Shown here in pieces: positions 8,423 to 16,900 of a stretch of DNA of 45,081 nt (its first letter is position 1; the number at the start of each line of letters is the position of its first letter). Location of the stretch: positions 37,775 to 82,855 of the forward strand of contig JAAXJB010000010.1 of assembly GCA_012270065.1 (NCBI GenBank), written 5' to 3'. Source of the stretch: Rubripirellula sp. (lineage in GTDB: Bacteria; Planctomycetota; Planctomycetia; Pirellulales; Pirellulaceae). Position numbers and translations under genes: made by a program. Below the pieces are notes generated by a model. The model saw only the letters and a list, made by a program, of their open reading frames with translations. It had not been told where the DNA came from and did no database searches.

Positions 8423-9421
8423 TCAGCTGATCTGAAGTACATACTTGCCAAATTGTGGTGACGAACGCATCTGTTCGATCGCCTGATTGGTTTTTTCAAG
8501 AGCATGAACCGCGTCGATCACTGGCTTGAGATGATGCTTTTCAACAAAACGCAGCATGTCACTGAAATCATCAGGAGACCCCATGGTGGATCCTCGCAAC
8601 TGCAGCTGCTTCCAGAACACCTTGAACATGTCGATCTTTTCAGGAGCGCCAGCTGTTGCTCCATAATTGATGATCCGCCCCCCCGGTGCAACGAGTTCCA
8701 ACAAAGAACAGTAAGCCGGTCCACCAGCGCCGTCGATGATCAAATCCGGTGCCCCTGCTTGTGAAGCATGTTTTTTTTGCCATCCGTCCTCGCGGTAATC
8801 AAAACCACCTTTGGCTCCGAGACTCATCGCACGCTCTATCTTGCTGGGGGAGGATGAAGTCACCCATACCTCGGCTCCCAGCGCAACTGCAAATTGCAAT
8901 GCGAAGGTGGCAACTCCACCTCCAATGCCGGTGATGAGTATTCTCTCACCTGCAGCTGCATTGCCCTGTGTAAAAAGTGCGCGATAGGCGGTCACCCCCG
9001 CCAAGGGCAAGGCGGCTGACTCCTCCCACGTCAAACCGGCAGGCTTGCGGTGCAACTGCTCTGCAGGCACAACCACCTCGGAGGCAAATGTTCCATCCGC
9101 AGGCAAGCCGAGAATATGGAATCCCTCACTTTGGACAGTGGGATTACCGCCCCAACTGATGCCGGGATTTAAAATCACCTCCTGTCCTTCCCAACCGGGG
9201 TCAACGCCAGCACCACACGCCGAGACAATACCAGCACCATCGGATCCGAGGACAACTGGTGGCTTGATTCCTGGGTACAGGCCAACCGTGATCCAGTAAT
9301 CACGGCGATTGAGTGCTGCTGCCTTGAGTTTGATCACAACCTGACCCTCTGCTGGAGTAAGGTCGTCACGCTGCTGCAGTTGCAGAGGCACTTTCCTGCC
9401 GATCAGGGTCATCGCTTTCAT
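8423..9421 (-). CDS. Zinc-less MDR-family alcohol dehydrogenase / quinone oxidoreductase
   Basis: A 332-residue cytoplasmic medium-chain reductase. The N-terminal GroES-like domain shows AALNRRDYWITVGLYPG and the substrate-side VLGSDGAGIV. The nucleotide-binding Rossmann domain begins around residue 155 with ILITGIGGGVATFALQFA and the strand VWVTSSSPSKIERA, where the Ser-rich turn and Lys suggest NADPH preference. The LALPLAGVTAYRAL-like segment before it is characteristic of the family. The catalytic zinc ligands of true alcohol dehydrogenases are absent and the structural four-Cys zinc loop is missing, as in quinone-oxidoreductase-like members. The substrate cannot be read from the sequence. 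A five-copy repeat lies 64-153 bp upstream of its start codon and may regulate it. Confidence 0.9.
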   Translation of the reverse strand: MKAMTLIGRKVPLQLQQRDDLTPAEGQVVIKLKAAALNRRDYWITVGLYPGIKPPVVLGSDGAGIVSACGAGVDPGWEGQEVILNPGISWGGNPTVQSEGFHILGLPADGTFASEVVVPAEQLHRKPAGLTWEESAALPLAGVTAYRALFTQGNAAAGERILITGIGGGVATFALQFAVALGAEVWVTSSSPSKIERAMSLGAKGGFDYREDGWQKKHASQAGAPDLIIDGAGGPAYCSLLELVAPGGRIINYGATAGAPEKIDMFKVFWKQLQLRGSTMGSPDDFSDMLRFVEKHHLKPVIDAVHALEKTNQAIEQMRSSPQFGKYVLQIS

Positions 9422-9484
9422 TGGACTTGTTCATCTCATCACTTGGATCAATGGATTCAGCAACTTGCCGGACATCCCATCATA

Positions 9485-9574
9485 CAGTGCCAACTCTTTC
9501 TACAGTGCAAACTCATTATGCAGTCTACAGTGCAAACTCATTATGCAGTGCAAACTCGGTAGACAGTGCCAACA
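9485..9574. repeat. Five-copy cagtgcaaact-type repeat array upstream of the MDR gene
   Basis: Copies of an 11-bp core (cagtgcaaact or cagtgccaact-like) start at 9485, 9503, 9528, 9546 and 9564, with spacings of 18, 25, 18 and 18 bp. The middle part contains longer duplicated units (acagtgcaaactcattatg, 19 bp, twice). The array occupies the 209-bp gap between the GH71/99-like gene and the MDR gene, both on the minus strand, so it lies in the likely promoter region of the latter. It could be an operator array; a CRISPR array is excluded by the short unit and very short spacers. Confidence 0.8.
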
Positions 9575-9630
9575 GCTCGCGCATTGAAAACACGGCGTGA
9601 CATTGTGTGCGGAGTCCCCAGTGACCAATC

Positions 9631-10953
9631 TCATGGAGAGACTTTAGCCGGCGACTCAGGCCGTGCGATGGGCAAAGGACTATCAAGCGGCAATTCCCCT
9701 CTGAGCAATCTGCCGCCCTCGCCTGTCAAACGCAAGTAGTAATCAGTGGGCAAACCTTCATAGGTCAGAAAAGAAACATCCTTGCCAACCGGAGGATCAT
9801 TGCTGCATTTGAAGATCGCAGTTCCTTCGTCAACTTCGTCAAACATCGCCACATACACCATTGCCGCACCTGTCTGCTTTACCGCCCTGAATTGCGACCA
9901 CAAAAACTGCCCTTTCAAGCGTGGAATCGCCCCAAGCTCACCACCACGCAGGTTTTTCCAACTGAAGCCGGGAAAAACAACAGGCAGATAGTCCATGTCA
10001 TGTTTCGCACACCACGCCAAGTCCGGCTTCCAGACGCGGCTACCATGCAGCGATGCCTCATCTGGCGATCGATAACGGCCGATCGTCCAAGGGCTCAGTA
10101 TATCTGCCTTCTTCAGAATCTCGTGCAGCCTGGGATCCTTTACTGCATCGCGTTTCTGTTCGCGCCACCACGATGGAATGCCCAGCATGACGGCACAGCC
10201 CTCAGACTTCAGGGCATCGATCAATTCACCACACTCGACCAAACCATAGTCTCGATCATCGCCAAAACCGACACCCCACACTGCCACCAGTGGCTTGCCT
10301 TCATGCTTCAAGTACCGACCACCGGCGGTGATGCCATCCCGTTCCAACTGTCGCCAGTCATCGTGCACGCGGAGAAGCTGCCCCTTCTTCAGTCCTGACA
10401 AGTCATACATGACAGACAAAACGCGACCAGTTTCCGACGCAGCACGATGAGCATGAAACAGCACCTTGTTTTTCTGGGCCTTGAGCCGATTCGATTTCAG
10501 TCCATTGGCAAACCGCTGCATGAAAACGCCATCGATGCCATATTCACGCATCCAGCGGAAATGACGATCAATGGTCTTTCTGTCTGCGCTGCTGTATACC
10601 TCGGCGACACGACCGTCTGAATGCCTGAAATCGGTTGCATACCGTTCCTCATCGCTGAACTCCCGAACGTCCGGCCACAAATCAACCGTTACGTTCCCTG
10701 GCCCAAATGACTCGTGTGCGGAACGGCCCCAATGTATCCACCCCAACCGGGAACCATCTCCTGAACAACTGAACCAGCCCTGATAGCCGCACATCACCTT
10801 TCCCGTCAATGTGCTGGAATCGACGATTCCGTCAGTGGCTGCCACGTGTTGCCTGGATTCACCCTCCTGACCCAGAATGACCTGACCTCCCGACAAAACC
10901 AGAAAGAGAAGCAAACCAAGCCATTTCCAGTCTCGGTATCGATTGCAAACCAC
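9631..10953 (-). CDS. Exported glycoside hydrolase family 71/99-like protein
   Basis: A 440-residue exported protein. I chose GTG at 10953 because AAGGGG lies 6 nt upstream and the product then starts with a normal signal peptide (LGLLLFLVLSGG, cleavage near ILGQ); an upstream ATG at 11010 would put 19 extra residues before it. The mature part begins with the highly typical GKVMCGYQGWFSC segment and continues with GWIHWGR, VDLWPD, the strand GIDGVFMQRF, KPLVAVWGVGFGD and, near the C-terminus, VYVAMFDEVDEGTAIFK. These match the GH71/99-like family of (beta/alpha)8-barrel proteins found in planctomycetes and Bacteroidota. Acidic residues in the MFDEVDEGTA motif are candidates for active-site positions. 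Members of GH99 cleave alpha-mannosides and GH71 alpha-1,3-glucans; the substrate here is unknown. Confidence 0.82.
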   Translation of the reverse strand: MVCNRYRDWKWLGLLLFLVLSGGQVILGQEGESRQHVAATDGIVDSSTLTGKVMCGYQGWFSCSGDGSRLGWIHWGRSAHESFGPGNVTVDLWPDVREFSDEERYATDFRHSDGRVAEVYSSADRKTIDRHFRWMREYGIDGVFMQRFANGLKSNRLKAQKNKVLFHAHRAASETGRVLSVMYDLSGLKKGQLLRVHDDWRQLERDGITAGGRYLKHEGKPLVAVWGVGFGDDRDYGLVECGELIDALKSEGCAVMLGIPSWWREQKRDAVKDPRLHEILKKADILSPWTIGRYRSPDEASLHGSRVWKPDLAWCAKHDMDYLPVVFPGFSWKNLRGGELGAIPRLKGQFLWSQFRAVKQTGAAMVYVAMFDEVDEGTAIFKCSNDPPVGKDVSFLTYEGLPTDYYLRLTGEGGRLLRGELPLDSPLPIARPESPAKVSP

Positions 10954-11296
10954 ATGTTTCCCCTTGATTTGAAGCACGACTAAGAACTCTGGAGTAAGAA
11001 AATGGTTCATTCATGCACCACGCATCCCTGACTCCGGAAGGCCTGTATTCCGGAAATCCACCGTGGGCCTGTAGTTTCCCACAGGAAGGGGTAAAGGAAT
11101 TCTGATCATCGTCAGACCTCCCACAGCTTTGGAAGATAAACACTTTGATTGCATCCAGCCAGCACCTCCAAATCCAACTTTGGAAATAGTCCTGCCAGGG
11201 CTAGCACGCTCTCAAAGCAGAATAACTTGACCGATCGATTTGCAATGCTTAGGCTCGACAGACATTCACAACTTAGGCCAGCCTGCAAGGCAACGC
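10954..11296. other. Divergent intergenic region
   Basis: About 340 bp between the GH71/99-like gene (reading left) and the DUF1592-type gene (reading right). It should contain both promoters. I see no clear -35/-10 pair, hairpin or RNA gene in it. Confidence 0.5.
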
Positions 11297-14014
11297 ATGA
11301 ATCCAACTTGCACATTTCTGTCCCTCGTGTTGCTGGCTCTCTGTCTCCTCACAGCCAACACGAATCACGTATCGGCGCAGCAGCCTGCCGTAGCGGACGA
11401 TTCCATTGATCAAGAGGAACGCGAAGCCCCAGACGAGTCAGAAGCCCCAGACGAGTCAGAAGCCCCAGACGAGTCAGAGGACCCAGACGAGTCAGAGGAC
11501 TCAGAGGAACGTGGCGAATCCGCGATCGAGATCCGCGAAGCAGAAAAGCAACGTGACCAACTTCGGGAACGGCTTGGATTTCTGGACAAGCGTGTCCAAC
11601 TGCTGAAACAACGGCAAGGACTGGAAAGAAAACAGAGCGGGTTGGAACGTCAAATTGAAACTGCTGAAGAGCGTGGCATCGATCCCGACGAGGAGTTAGA
11701 AGAACAATGGGAGCGGACTGAGTTCGAATTGGAAAAAGTGACAATCCGTCTCGAACTCATCACCAAACGTCTGGAATTATCTGAGTTGAGGCAGTCATTC
11801 TCGGAAGAAAACCTTGATACAGGCAACCGGGACTTCAAAGAGATCAACACTGCATTTACCGAAGCTGAAAAACTCACAAGACAGTTTTTTGAAAGTGTTG
11901 AAGCAGGTGATGATCATCGGGTTGAGCAAGTTGAAATCCGTCTTGGAGAACTAGAGCATGAGTACGAAGTACGTAATGAAATCCTGCAGCTGCGACTTGA
12001 ACTCCACTTTGCGGAAGAAGAGGGAGAAGAAGAGTGGATAAGGGAACTGAAAAGTGAACTCCGCGAACTTGCACGTGAACTCGGCAGGGAAGAAGAATCC
12101 ACGGACCAATCGAGAAACGTGAACATTGATGATGAGAGAATCAGCGGCGTCATGGCCAAGCCTGTCGAGGTCGATGATGCCACGCTCTCCGCGGTTGTAA
12201 ACATGAACTATCGCGAACACATTGAACCAATGCTGGAGCGTCATTGTCATGAATGTCATTCAGAGGGAGCTGCTTCAGGTGATCTGAATCTGATGTCACT
12301 GGCTGCCGACACCCCTTGGGTTGTCAACCGCAGTACATGGCTGAACATCAGTCAGCAAATCAAAATGCGTACCATGCCTCCACCTGAGGGCGACCCCATG
12401 CCCGATGCTGATCGCTTGATCATCGCGGCCTTTCTGAAGCACCGCATTGAGGACTTCGATTACGAAACCGTTCGGCAACCGGGTTACGAACCTGTTCGCC
12501 GACTCACCAACCAGGAATACAACCACACCATCCGGGACTTGTTCGGTATCGACATACGACCTGCTGATCGTTTCCCGCGTGAGTTGACAGCGTCCAGTGG
12601 CTTTGCGAACAGCGCCAACAGCCTGTTCTTGCAACCAGTGATTCTCGAGCGTTATCTCGGCGCTGCGGAGCAGGTGATCGCCACCGCCATGCCAACGCAA
12701 GCACAAACACAGGAAGCACGGGACACCCGTGAAATGCTGGTTGGTTCCGGATCTGCGGTTGAGGCGATTACAAATTTCGCGCGACGCGCTTTTCGTCGAC
12801 CGGTTCGACCGCAGGAATTGCAATCGCTTTTGGATTACTACTCTGAATTGACAGGTCAACCAGCAAACTCTGTCAATCACAACGACATCTCCTACAAAGC
12901 TCTCGGCAAGGTGTTTGAAGCAGTACTTGCCTCGCCCAGTTTTCTACTGCGGCACGAGGGCAATCAGGGCAAAGCAATCGGTGAGTCATTCAGGATCACA
13001 GATCATGAGCTTGCCAGTCGCCTGTCGTATTTCCTGTGGGCAACCATGCCCGACGCCCGGTTGAGTCGCATCGCCGATGCGGGAAATCTCCACGACCCAC
13101 GGGTACTCGCTGCAGAAGTCGACCGCATGCTGGCCGACCCGAAATCGGAGACGTTGGGGACGATATTTGCCTCGCAGTGGCTTGGTTTCAGTGCACTGCC
13201 ACATGCCCCGCGAGATCCAATTGACAATCCATGGGCAACTGACTCACTGGTGGATGCGATGCAGCAGGAGTCGGCGCTCTTCTTCTCATCGCTGGTTCAG
13301 GAAAACCTGGCCATGGAGCGTCTGATTGACGCCAAATACACATTCGTCAATGAAGAACTGGCCCGGCATTATGGAATCGATGGTATTCGCGGCTCAGACA
13401 TGCAGCGTGTTTCGCTTGATACGACGTCCCGAAGTGGCATCCTGGGACATGGAAGCATTCTGGCAATCACCTCGTTTCCAAACCGGACGAGCCCCGTGGT
13501 GCGTGGCAACTGGATTCTCACGGAGTTACTTGGAACGCCACCCCCTCCACCACCACCCAACGTCAGCGAATTTGATGAACGTGTCGCCGAACGTCGCAAC
13601 TTGAGCCAACGGCAAAAACTGGAACTGCACCGAAACAATCCCAATTGCTATGCATGTCACGCCCAAATTGATCCGCTGGGCTTTGCATTGGAGGACTACG
13701 ACTGGTTTGGACGACACCGTGGATCCCACCGCGGACGCCAAACGGATACCAGAGGTGTCCTGCCTGGTGGCACGGAGTTTCGTGGTTTGAAAGGAATGCA
13801 AACTGCATTAATCGACGAGAGAACCGGACAACTCGTCGAGCAGATCACGCGAAAAATGATGACCTATGCACTCGGACGCCAACTCGAATACTTTGATGAA
13901 CCGGTCATTCGTGACATCATCAAGCAGGTCGAATCTGATGGCAGACGATTTCAATCACTGATTCATGCCATCGTCAAAAGCGAGACCTTTCAAATGAAAC
14001 AACGGCTACCGTGA
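11297..14014 (+). CDS. Planctomycete cytochrome, DUF1587/1595/1592/1588/1585 family, with acidic repeat and coiled coil
   Basis: A 905-residue exported protein. ATG at 11297 is chosen over a TTG at 11240 because AAGG lies 6 nt upstream and a signal peptide follows directly (FLSLVLLALCLL, cleavage near VSAQQ). Residues 43-66 are four copies of an acidic hexapeptide (EAPDES), then about 60-275 is a long Glu/Arg/Leu-rich coiled coil. The first haem motif is C317-H-E-C320-H321; DUF1587 (RRLTNQEYNHTIRDLFG) lies near 400, DUF1595 near 490-550 (ARRAFRRPV), DUF1592 near 555-690, DUF1588 near 710-800 with a run of prolines, a second haem motif C784-Y-A-C787-H788, and DUF1585 at the end. The order is the standard one for this family. 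The DUF1552 gene follows 100 bp downstream. The long charged N-terminal extension is unlike the 714-residue paralogue in this window. Function is unknown; haem binding is inferred from CxxCH. Confidence 0.9.
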   Translation: MNPTCTFLSLVLLALCLLTANTNHVSAQQPAVADDSIDQEEREAPDESEAPDESEAPDESEDPDESEDSEERGESAIEIREAEKQRDQLRERLGFLDKRVQLLKQRQGLERKQSGLERQIETAEERGIDPDEELEEQWERTEFELEKVTIRLELITKRLELSELRQSFSEENLDTGNRDFKEINTAFTEAEKLTRQFFESVEAGDDHRVEQVEIRLGELEHEYEVRNEILQLRLELHFAEEEGEEEWIRELKSELRELARELGREEESTDQSRNVNIDDERISGVMAKPVEVDDATLSAVVNMNYREHIEPMLERHCHECHSEGAASGDLNLMSLAADTPWVVNRSTWLNISQQIKMRTMPPPEGDPMPDADRLIIAAFLKHRIEDFDYETVRQPGYEPVRRLTNQEYNHTIRDLFGIDIRPADRFPRELTASSGFANSANSLFLQPVILERYLGAAEQVIATAMPTQAQTQEARDTREMLVGSGSAVEAITNFARRAFRRPVRPQELQSLLDYYSELTGQPANSVNHNDISYKALGKVFEAVLASPSFLLRHEGNQGKAIGESFRITDHELASRLSYFLWATMPDARLSRIADAGNLHDPRVLAAEVDRMLADPKSETLGTIFASQWLGFSALPHAPRDPIDNPWATDSLVDAMQQESALFFSSLVQENLAMERLIDAKYTFVNEELARHYGIDGIRGSDMQRVSLDTTSRSGILGHGSILAITSFPNRTSPVVRGNWILTELLGTPPPPPPPNVSEFDERVAERRNLSQRQKLELHRNNPNCYACHAQIDPLGFALEDYDWFGRHRGSHRGRQTDTRGVLPGGTEFRGLKGMQTALIDERTGQLVEQITRKMMTYALGRQLEYFDEPVIRDIIKQVESDGRRFQSLIHAIVKSETFQMKQRLP
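11423..11494 (+). repeat. Four in-frame 18-bp tandem repeats
   Basis: Units at 11423, 11441, 11459 and 11477; the first three are identical (gaagccccagacgagtca) and the fourth differs at two positions. Each encodes E-A-P-D-E-S or E-D-P-D-E-S. Nucleotide identity of the first three copies points to recent expansion. Confidence 0.92.
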
Positions 14015-14072
14015 ATAACAGAGTCCGCTGGACGCCGGCCCGAATATCAAACCGGATTTCAACCTGATTCAA

Positions 14073-14100
14073 CAATCAATTCCCTGCAATCAATTCCCTG
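14073..14100. repeat. Exact 14-bp duplication between the DUF1592-type and DUF1552 genes
   Basis: The sequence caatcaattccctg occurs at 14073-14086 and again at 14087-14100, ending 14 bp before the DUF1552 start codon. Confidence 0.85.
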
Positions 14101-14114
14101 CGAACCGCCGCAAG

Positions 14115-15500
14115 ATGGGTCCAACAAGAATGAACATGCGAAACCAGAGGCGTGCATCAGGCGCTTGGCGAATTTCACGTCGAAGGATGCTTCAAGGATT
14201 GGGGACTGCCATTTCACTTCCGCTTCTCGAGGTAATGGACACACCTGCCTCAGGAAATGTAGATCAGTCAAATAAGACAACACGTCTGGCCTATCTCTAC
14301 ATTCCCAATGGGGTGGCACGTGGGGCCTGGTTGCCTGACGAATCAGGACCCAACGGAGAGTTGCAAACGCTGAATCCATGGATGAAATCGCTGCAACCCT
14401 ATGCGAGCGAATTGACATTGTTCAGGAACATCTGGACACCTCGTGGCAACGGTCACAGCGCCGGTACGGCAACATGGCTGACAGGAGGCGGTTTTGACCA
14501 TGAGCAAATTCATGTTGGCGGGCCATCAGCTGATCAGATCGCAGCACGGCATTTTCGCGGCAAAACCCTGCTGCCATCCCTTGAAATGGCGATCCGTGGT
14601 GAGGGGTATTTCAGCAGCAGCCTGTCACGCAACTCAATTTCATGGGCTGATGCCAAGACGCCTGTGCCTCGTGAAATTGAACCCCGAGCCATCTTTGACC
14701 GCATGTTCCGTGCTGGCGAGAGTCAAATGGCACAGCGATCGGTACTGGACATGGTGATCTCCGATGCAAAACGCATGAGGAACAACGCAAGTGTGCAGGA
14801 TCGAAGAAAAATTGATGAGTATCTGGAATCCATCCGTGAAATTGAACGCAAAATTGCTTTCGCAGAAAAGCAACAGAAACGTGCAAACCTTGTTTCCGGG
14901 CTCGGCAGAGCCATGAAACGCCCTGATGCGGACATACCGGAAGACCACGGCGAATACGTTCGTGTGATGATGGACATGATCGTCCTGGCGTTCTGGGCCG
15001 ATGCAACACGCATCACGACGTGCATGCTGGACCATGGACAAAGCAATCGCTACTTCAACTTCATTGATGGGGTGACGGGAACATGGCACGCTCTTTCACA
15101 CTGGAAAGACATCAGTGGCAAAACAGAGGATGACGACGGTGTTACTTCATGGCAATCACGTGAAGAAAAGCGTGAGATGTACAATCGTGTCACGTCGTGG
15201 CACACGCAACAGGTGGCCTACCTGATCCGTCGCCTGAATGAGATTCGCGAAGGTGACGGCACCCTGCTTGACCAGAGCACAATCGTCTATGGGTCCAGCC
15301 TTGGTGATGGGCACGAACACGAAGAAAAGAACCTGCCACTGCTGTTGGCAGGTCGTGGTGGCGGCGCCATTCGACCCGGACGTGTTGTCAGTGGACGCCG
15401 CGACCTGTCCATGTCAGACCTCCATCTGTCACTCCTGCAGACCACCGGTGTTCCCGTCACGAGATTTGCTGAAAGTGATTCACCACTTTCACTCATCTGA
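14115..15500 (+). CDS. DUF1552 family exported protein (Tat-type leader)
   Basis: A 461-residue protein with a twin-arginine-like leader (SRRRMLQGLGTAISLPLLE, about residues 22-40), so it is probably folded and then exported. The body shows DUF1552 landmarks: LAYLYIPNGVARGAWLPD, LTLFRNIWTPRGNGHSAGTATWLTGG, a helical region with ESIREIERKIA, LDHGQSN, and near the end STIVYGSSLGDGHEHEEKNLP followed by LLLAGRGGG. DUF1552 is thought to be distantly related to DUF1501 and the alkaline-phosphatase superfamily, but no activity is known. It follows the DUF1592-type gene on the same strand with a 100-bp gap, the usual planctomycete pairing. Starts at 14115, 14130 and 14136 are all possible; none has a strong ribosome binding site. 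Confidence 0.9.
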   Translation: MGPTRMNMRNQRRASGAWRISRRRMLQGLGTAISLPLLEVMDTPASGNVDQSNKTTRLAYLYIPNGVARGAWLPDESGPNGELQTLNPWMKSLQPYASELTLFRNIWTPRGNGHSAGTATWLTGGGFDHEQIHVGGPSADQIAARHFRGKTLLPSLEMAIRGEGYFSSSLSRNSISWADAKTPVPREIEPRAIFDRMFRAGESQMAQRSVLDMVISDAKRMRNNASVQDRRKIDEYLESIREIERKIAFAEKQQKRANLVSGLGRAMKRPDADIPEDHGEYVRVMMDMIVLAFWADATRITTCMLDHGQSNRYFNFIDGVTGTWHALSHWKDISGKTEDDDGVTSWQSREEKREMYNRVTSWHTQQVAYLIRRLNEIREGDGTLLDQSTIVYGSSLGDGHEHEEKNLPLLLAGRGGGAIRPGRVVSGRRDLSMSDLHLSLLQTTGVPVTRFAESDSPLSLI

Positions 15501-15545
15501 ACTCGGGTTATCCGGGAGGGTTTGCTGAAACGGCTGCCCACACCT

Positions 15546-16760
15546 TCACGGTGCAGCCACATCCGCAGGTCCACGATTTCTCAAAGTACGGTCAAAGAAC
15601 CCGGCAAGCTGAGCTTGGAAGTCTTTTCTGTTCCGCTGGTAAACAGCGTGGCCGGAACCATCGGTCATACGTCGGTAAGTCACATCAGTCGCTCCCGCTG
15701 ATTTCAGTGCTTTGACAAAGTCGTCAGAGTGACCAATGTCTACCACTCGATCCGATGCTTCGTGAAACAACAGAAAGGGAGGTGCATCCTTACTCACGTA
15801 AGTGATTGGCGCCAGTGCGGCCCTGTCGGATTCGGCCAGACCGCGACCCGATGGACGGGTCGGCGTAGCCGAGGCGGCAACCGCATGCAATCGACTTGAA
15901 AAATCCTGAAACGGCCCATCACCCTCAAGCTTGCCCGCAGACACACCCAGCATGCTGACCAGATGTGCCCCGGCTGAATTTCCGTAGCCGCCAATTCGCC
16001 GCGGGTCAATTTGATAATCTTTGGCGTGCGCCCTCAACCAGCGGACCGCGCACTTCACATCTTCAACACACGGTCTTCTCGCCGGATCAAGGCGATAATT
16101 GACCGTCACGCAGACATATCCGAGCCTGGCAAATGCAATCGCCTGTTCGAGAAACAAGGCACTCCGCTTGTCACCACTGACCCAACCACCACCATGGACA
16201 AACACGATCGCTGGTCGCAGTCGATCGGATGCCTTGGCGGGCCTGAACAGATCCAGTTTCCAGCGAGCATGCCCAGGGCGGTAAGTGACATTCAATTCGC
16301 AGACGAGCTGTGCGCCGGCCATTGCCTGAACCTTCTCGTCGGCAACCCCCTTGCTTTGATTCGTTCCTGGCCTCCGTGTTCTTCGGTTTTGCATCAAACG
16401 CTGCGCCAGCGTGGTCAACTCACGCACATCGATCGTCCCATCAGAGTTTGCATCGACACGCGAAAAGTTCTTTTGCATCAAGCCACGCGACTCTTTCAGC
16501 GTGATCTGTTGATCCTGATCACTATCCATTTGACGCAACCACTGCTGCACCATCCCTCTACTTGAAGTGCTGCGGTTTGCAGTGCTGCGGTCCTGTCCGT
16601 CATCGCCTTTTTCCTTGCCGGAACTGTCCCGTACATGGGGCTGATCACCCTCGATATTTCCGCCCCTCACTCCTGTCCCTGATCCGGGTGATACTTCCTG
16701 TGCTGGCAAAAAACCGGAAAAGCCAATCGACAAAAATGCAATCATCAAATGCAACCGCAT
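15546..16760 (-). CDS. Exported esterase with two EF-hands (BD-FAE-like alpha/beta hydrolase)
   Basis: A 404-residue protein. ATG at 16760 is chosen because GGGAG lies 9 nt upstream and a signal peptide follows (LMIAFLSIGFSGFLPA, cleavage near AQEV). Two calcium-binding EF-hand loops come next: D79-x-D81-x-D83 ending in E90, and D103-x-N105-x-D107 ending in E114. An alpha/beta hydrolase of the acetyl-esterase/feruloyl-esterase (BD-FAE, lipase-like) type follows: oxyanion motif HGGGW at 179-183, nucleophile Ser252 in GNSAGA, Asp337 and His371. The stretch EDVKCAVRWLRAHAK is almost the same as in the esterase at 31912, so they are paralogues. It lies 140 bp downstream of a DUF1552 gene on the same strand and may belong to that operon. 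An acyl- or feruloyl-type carbohydrate esterase tuned by calcium is likely; the substrate is unknown. Confidence 0.87.
   Translation of the reverse strand: MRLHLMIAFLSIGFSGFLPAQEVSPGSGTGVRGGNIEGDQPHVRDSSGKEKGDDGQDRSTANRSTSSRGMVQQWLRQMDSDQDQQITLKESRGLMQKNFSRVDANSDGTIDVRELTTLAQRLMQNRRTRRPGTNQSKGVADEKVQAMAGAQLVCELNVTYRPGHARWKLDLFRPAKASDRLRPAIVFVHGGGWVSGDKRSALFLEQAIAFARLGYVCVTVNYRLDPARRPCVEDVKCAVRWLRAHAKDYQIDPRRIGGYGNSAGAHLVSMLGVSAGKLEGDGPFQDFSSRLHAVAASATPTRPSGRGLAESDRAALAPITYVSKDAPPFLLFHEASDRVVDIGHSDDFVKALKSAGATDVTYRRMTDGSGHAVYQRNRKDFQAQLAGFFDRTLRNRGPADVAAP
16566..16595 (-). repeat. In-frame 15-bp duplication in the EF-hand esterase gene
   Basis: Units at 16566-16580 and 16581-16595 share their first 11 bases exactly (agtgctgcggt). 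In the protein this gives the near-repeat RSTANRSTS in the linker before the first EF-hand. Confidence 0.65.
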
Positions 16761-16900
16761 GCAATCATTCTCCCACCGAACAGAAAGCAGAGCTGCGTAA
16801 ATATCTCTGCGTGCGAACCTGAAAAGCGTTTTAAAAAGGTGACCAATCACACAGAGCCAAAGAAAGACATAACATGCCGCGAATGGTACTCAACGGATTC

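Noticed and set aside
9485-9574. CRISPR array
   Set aside because: The repeated core is only about 11 bp and the intervals are 18-25 bp, far too short; no cas gene is near.
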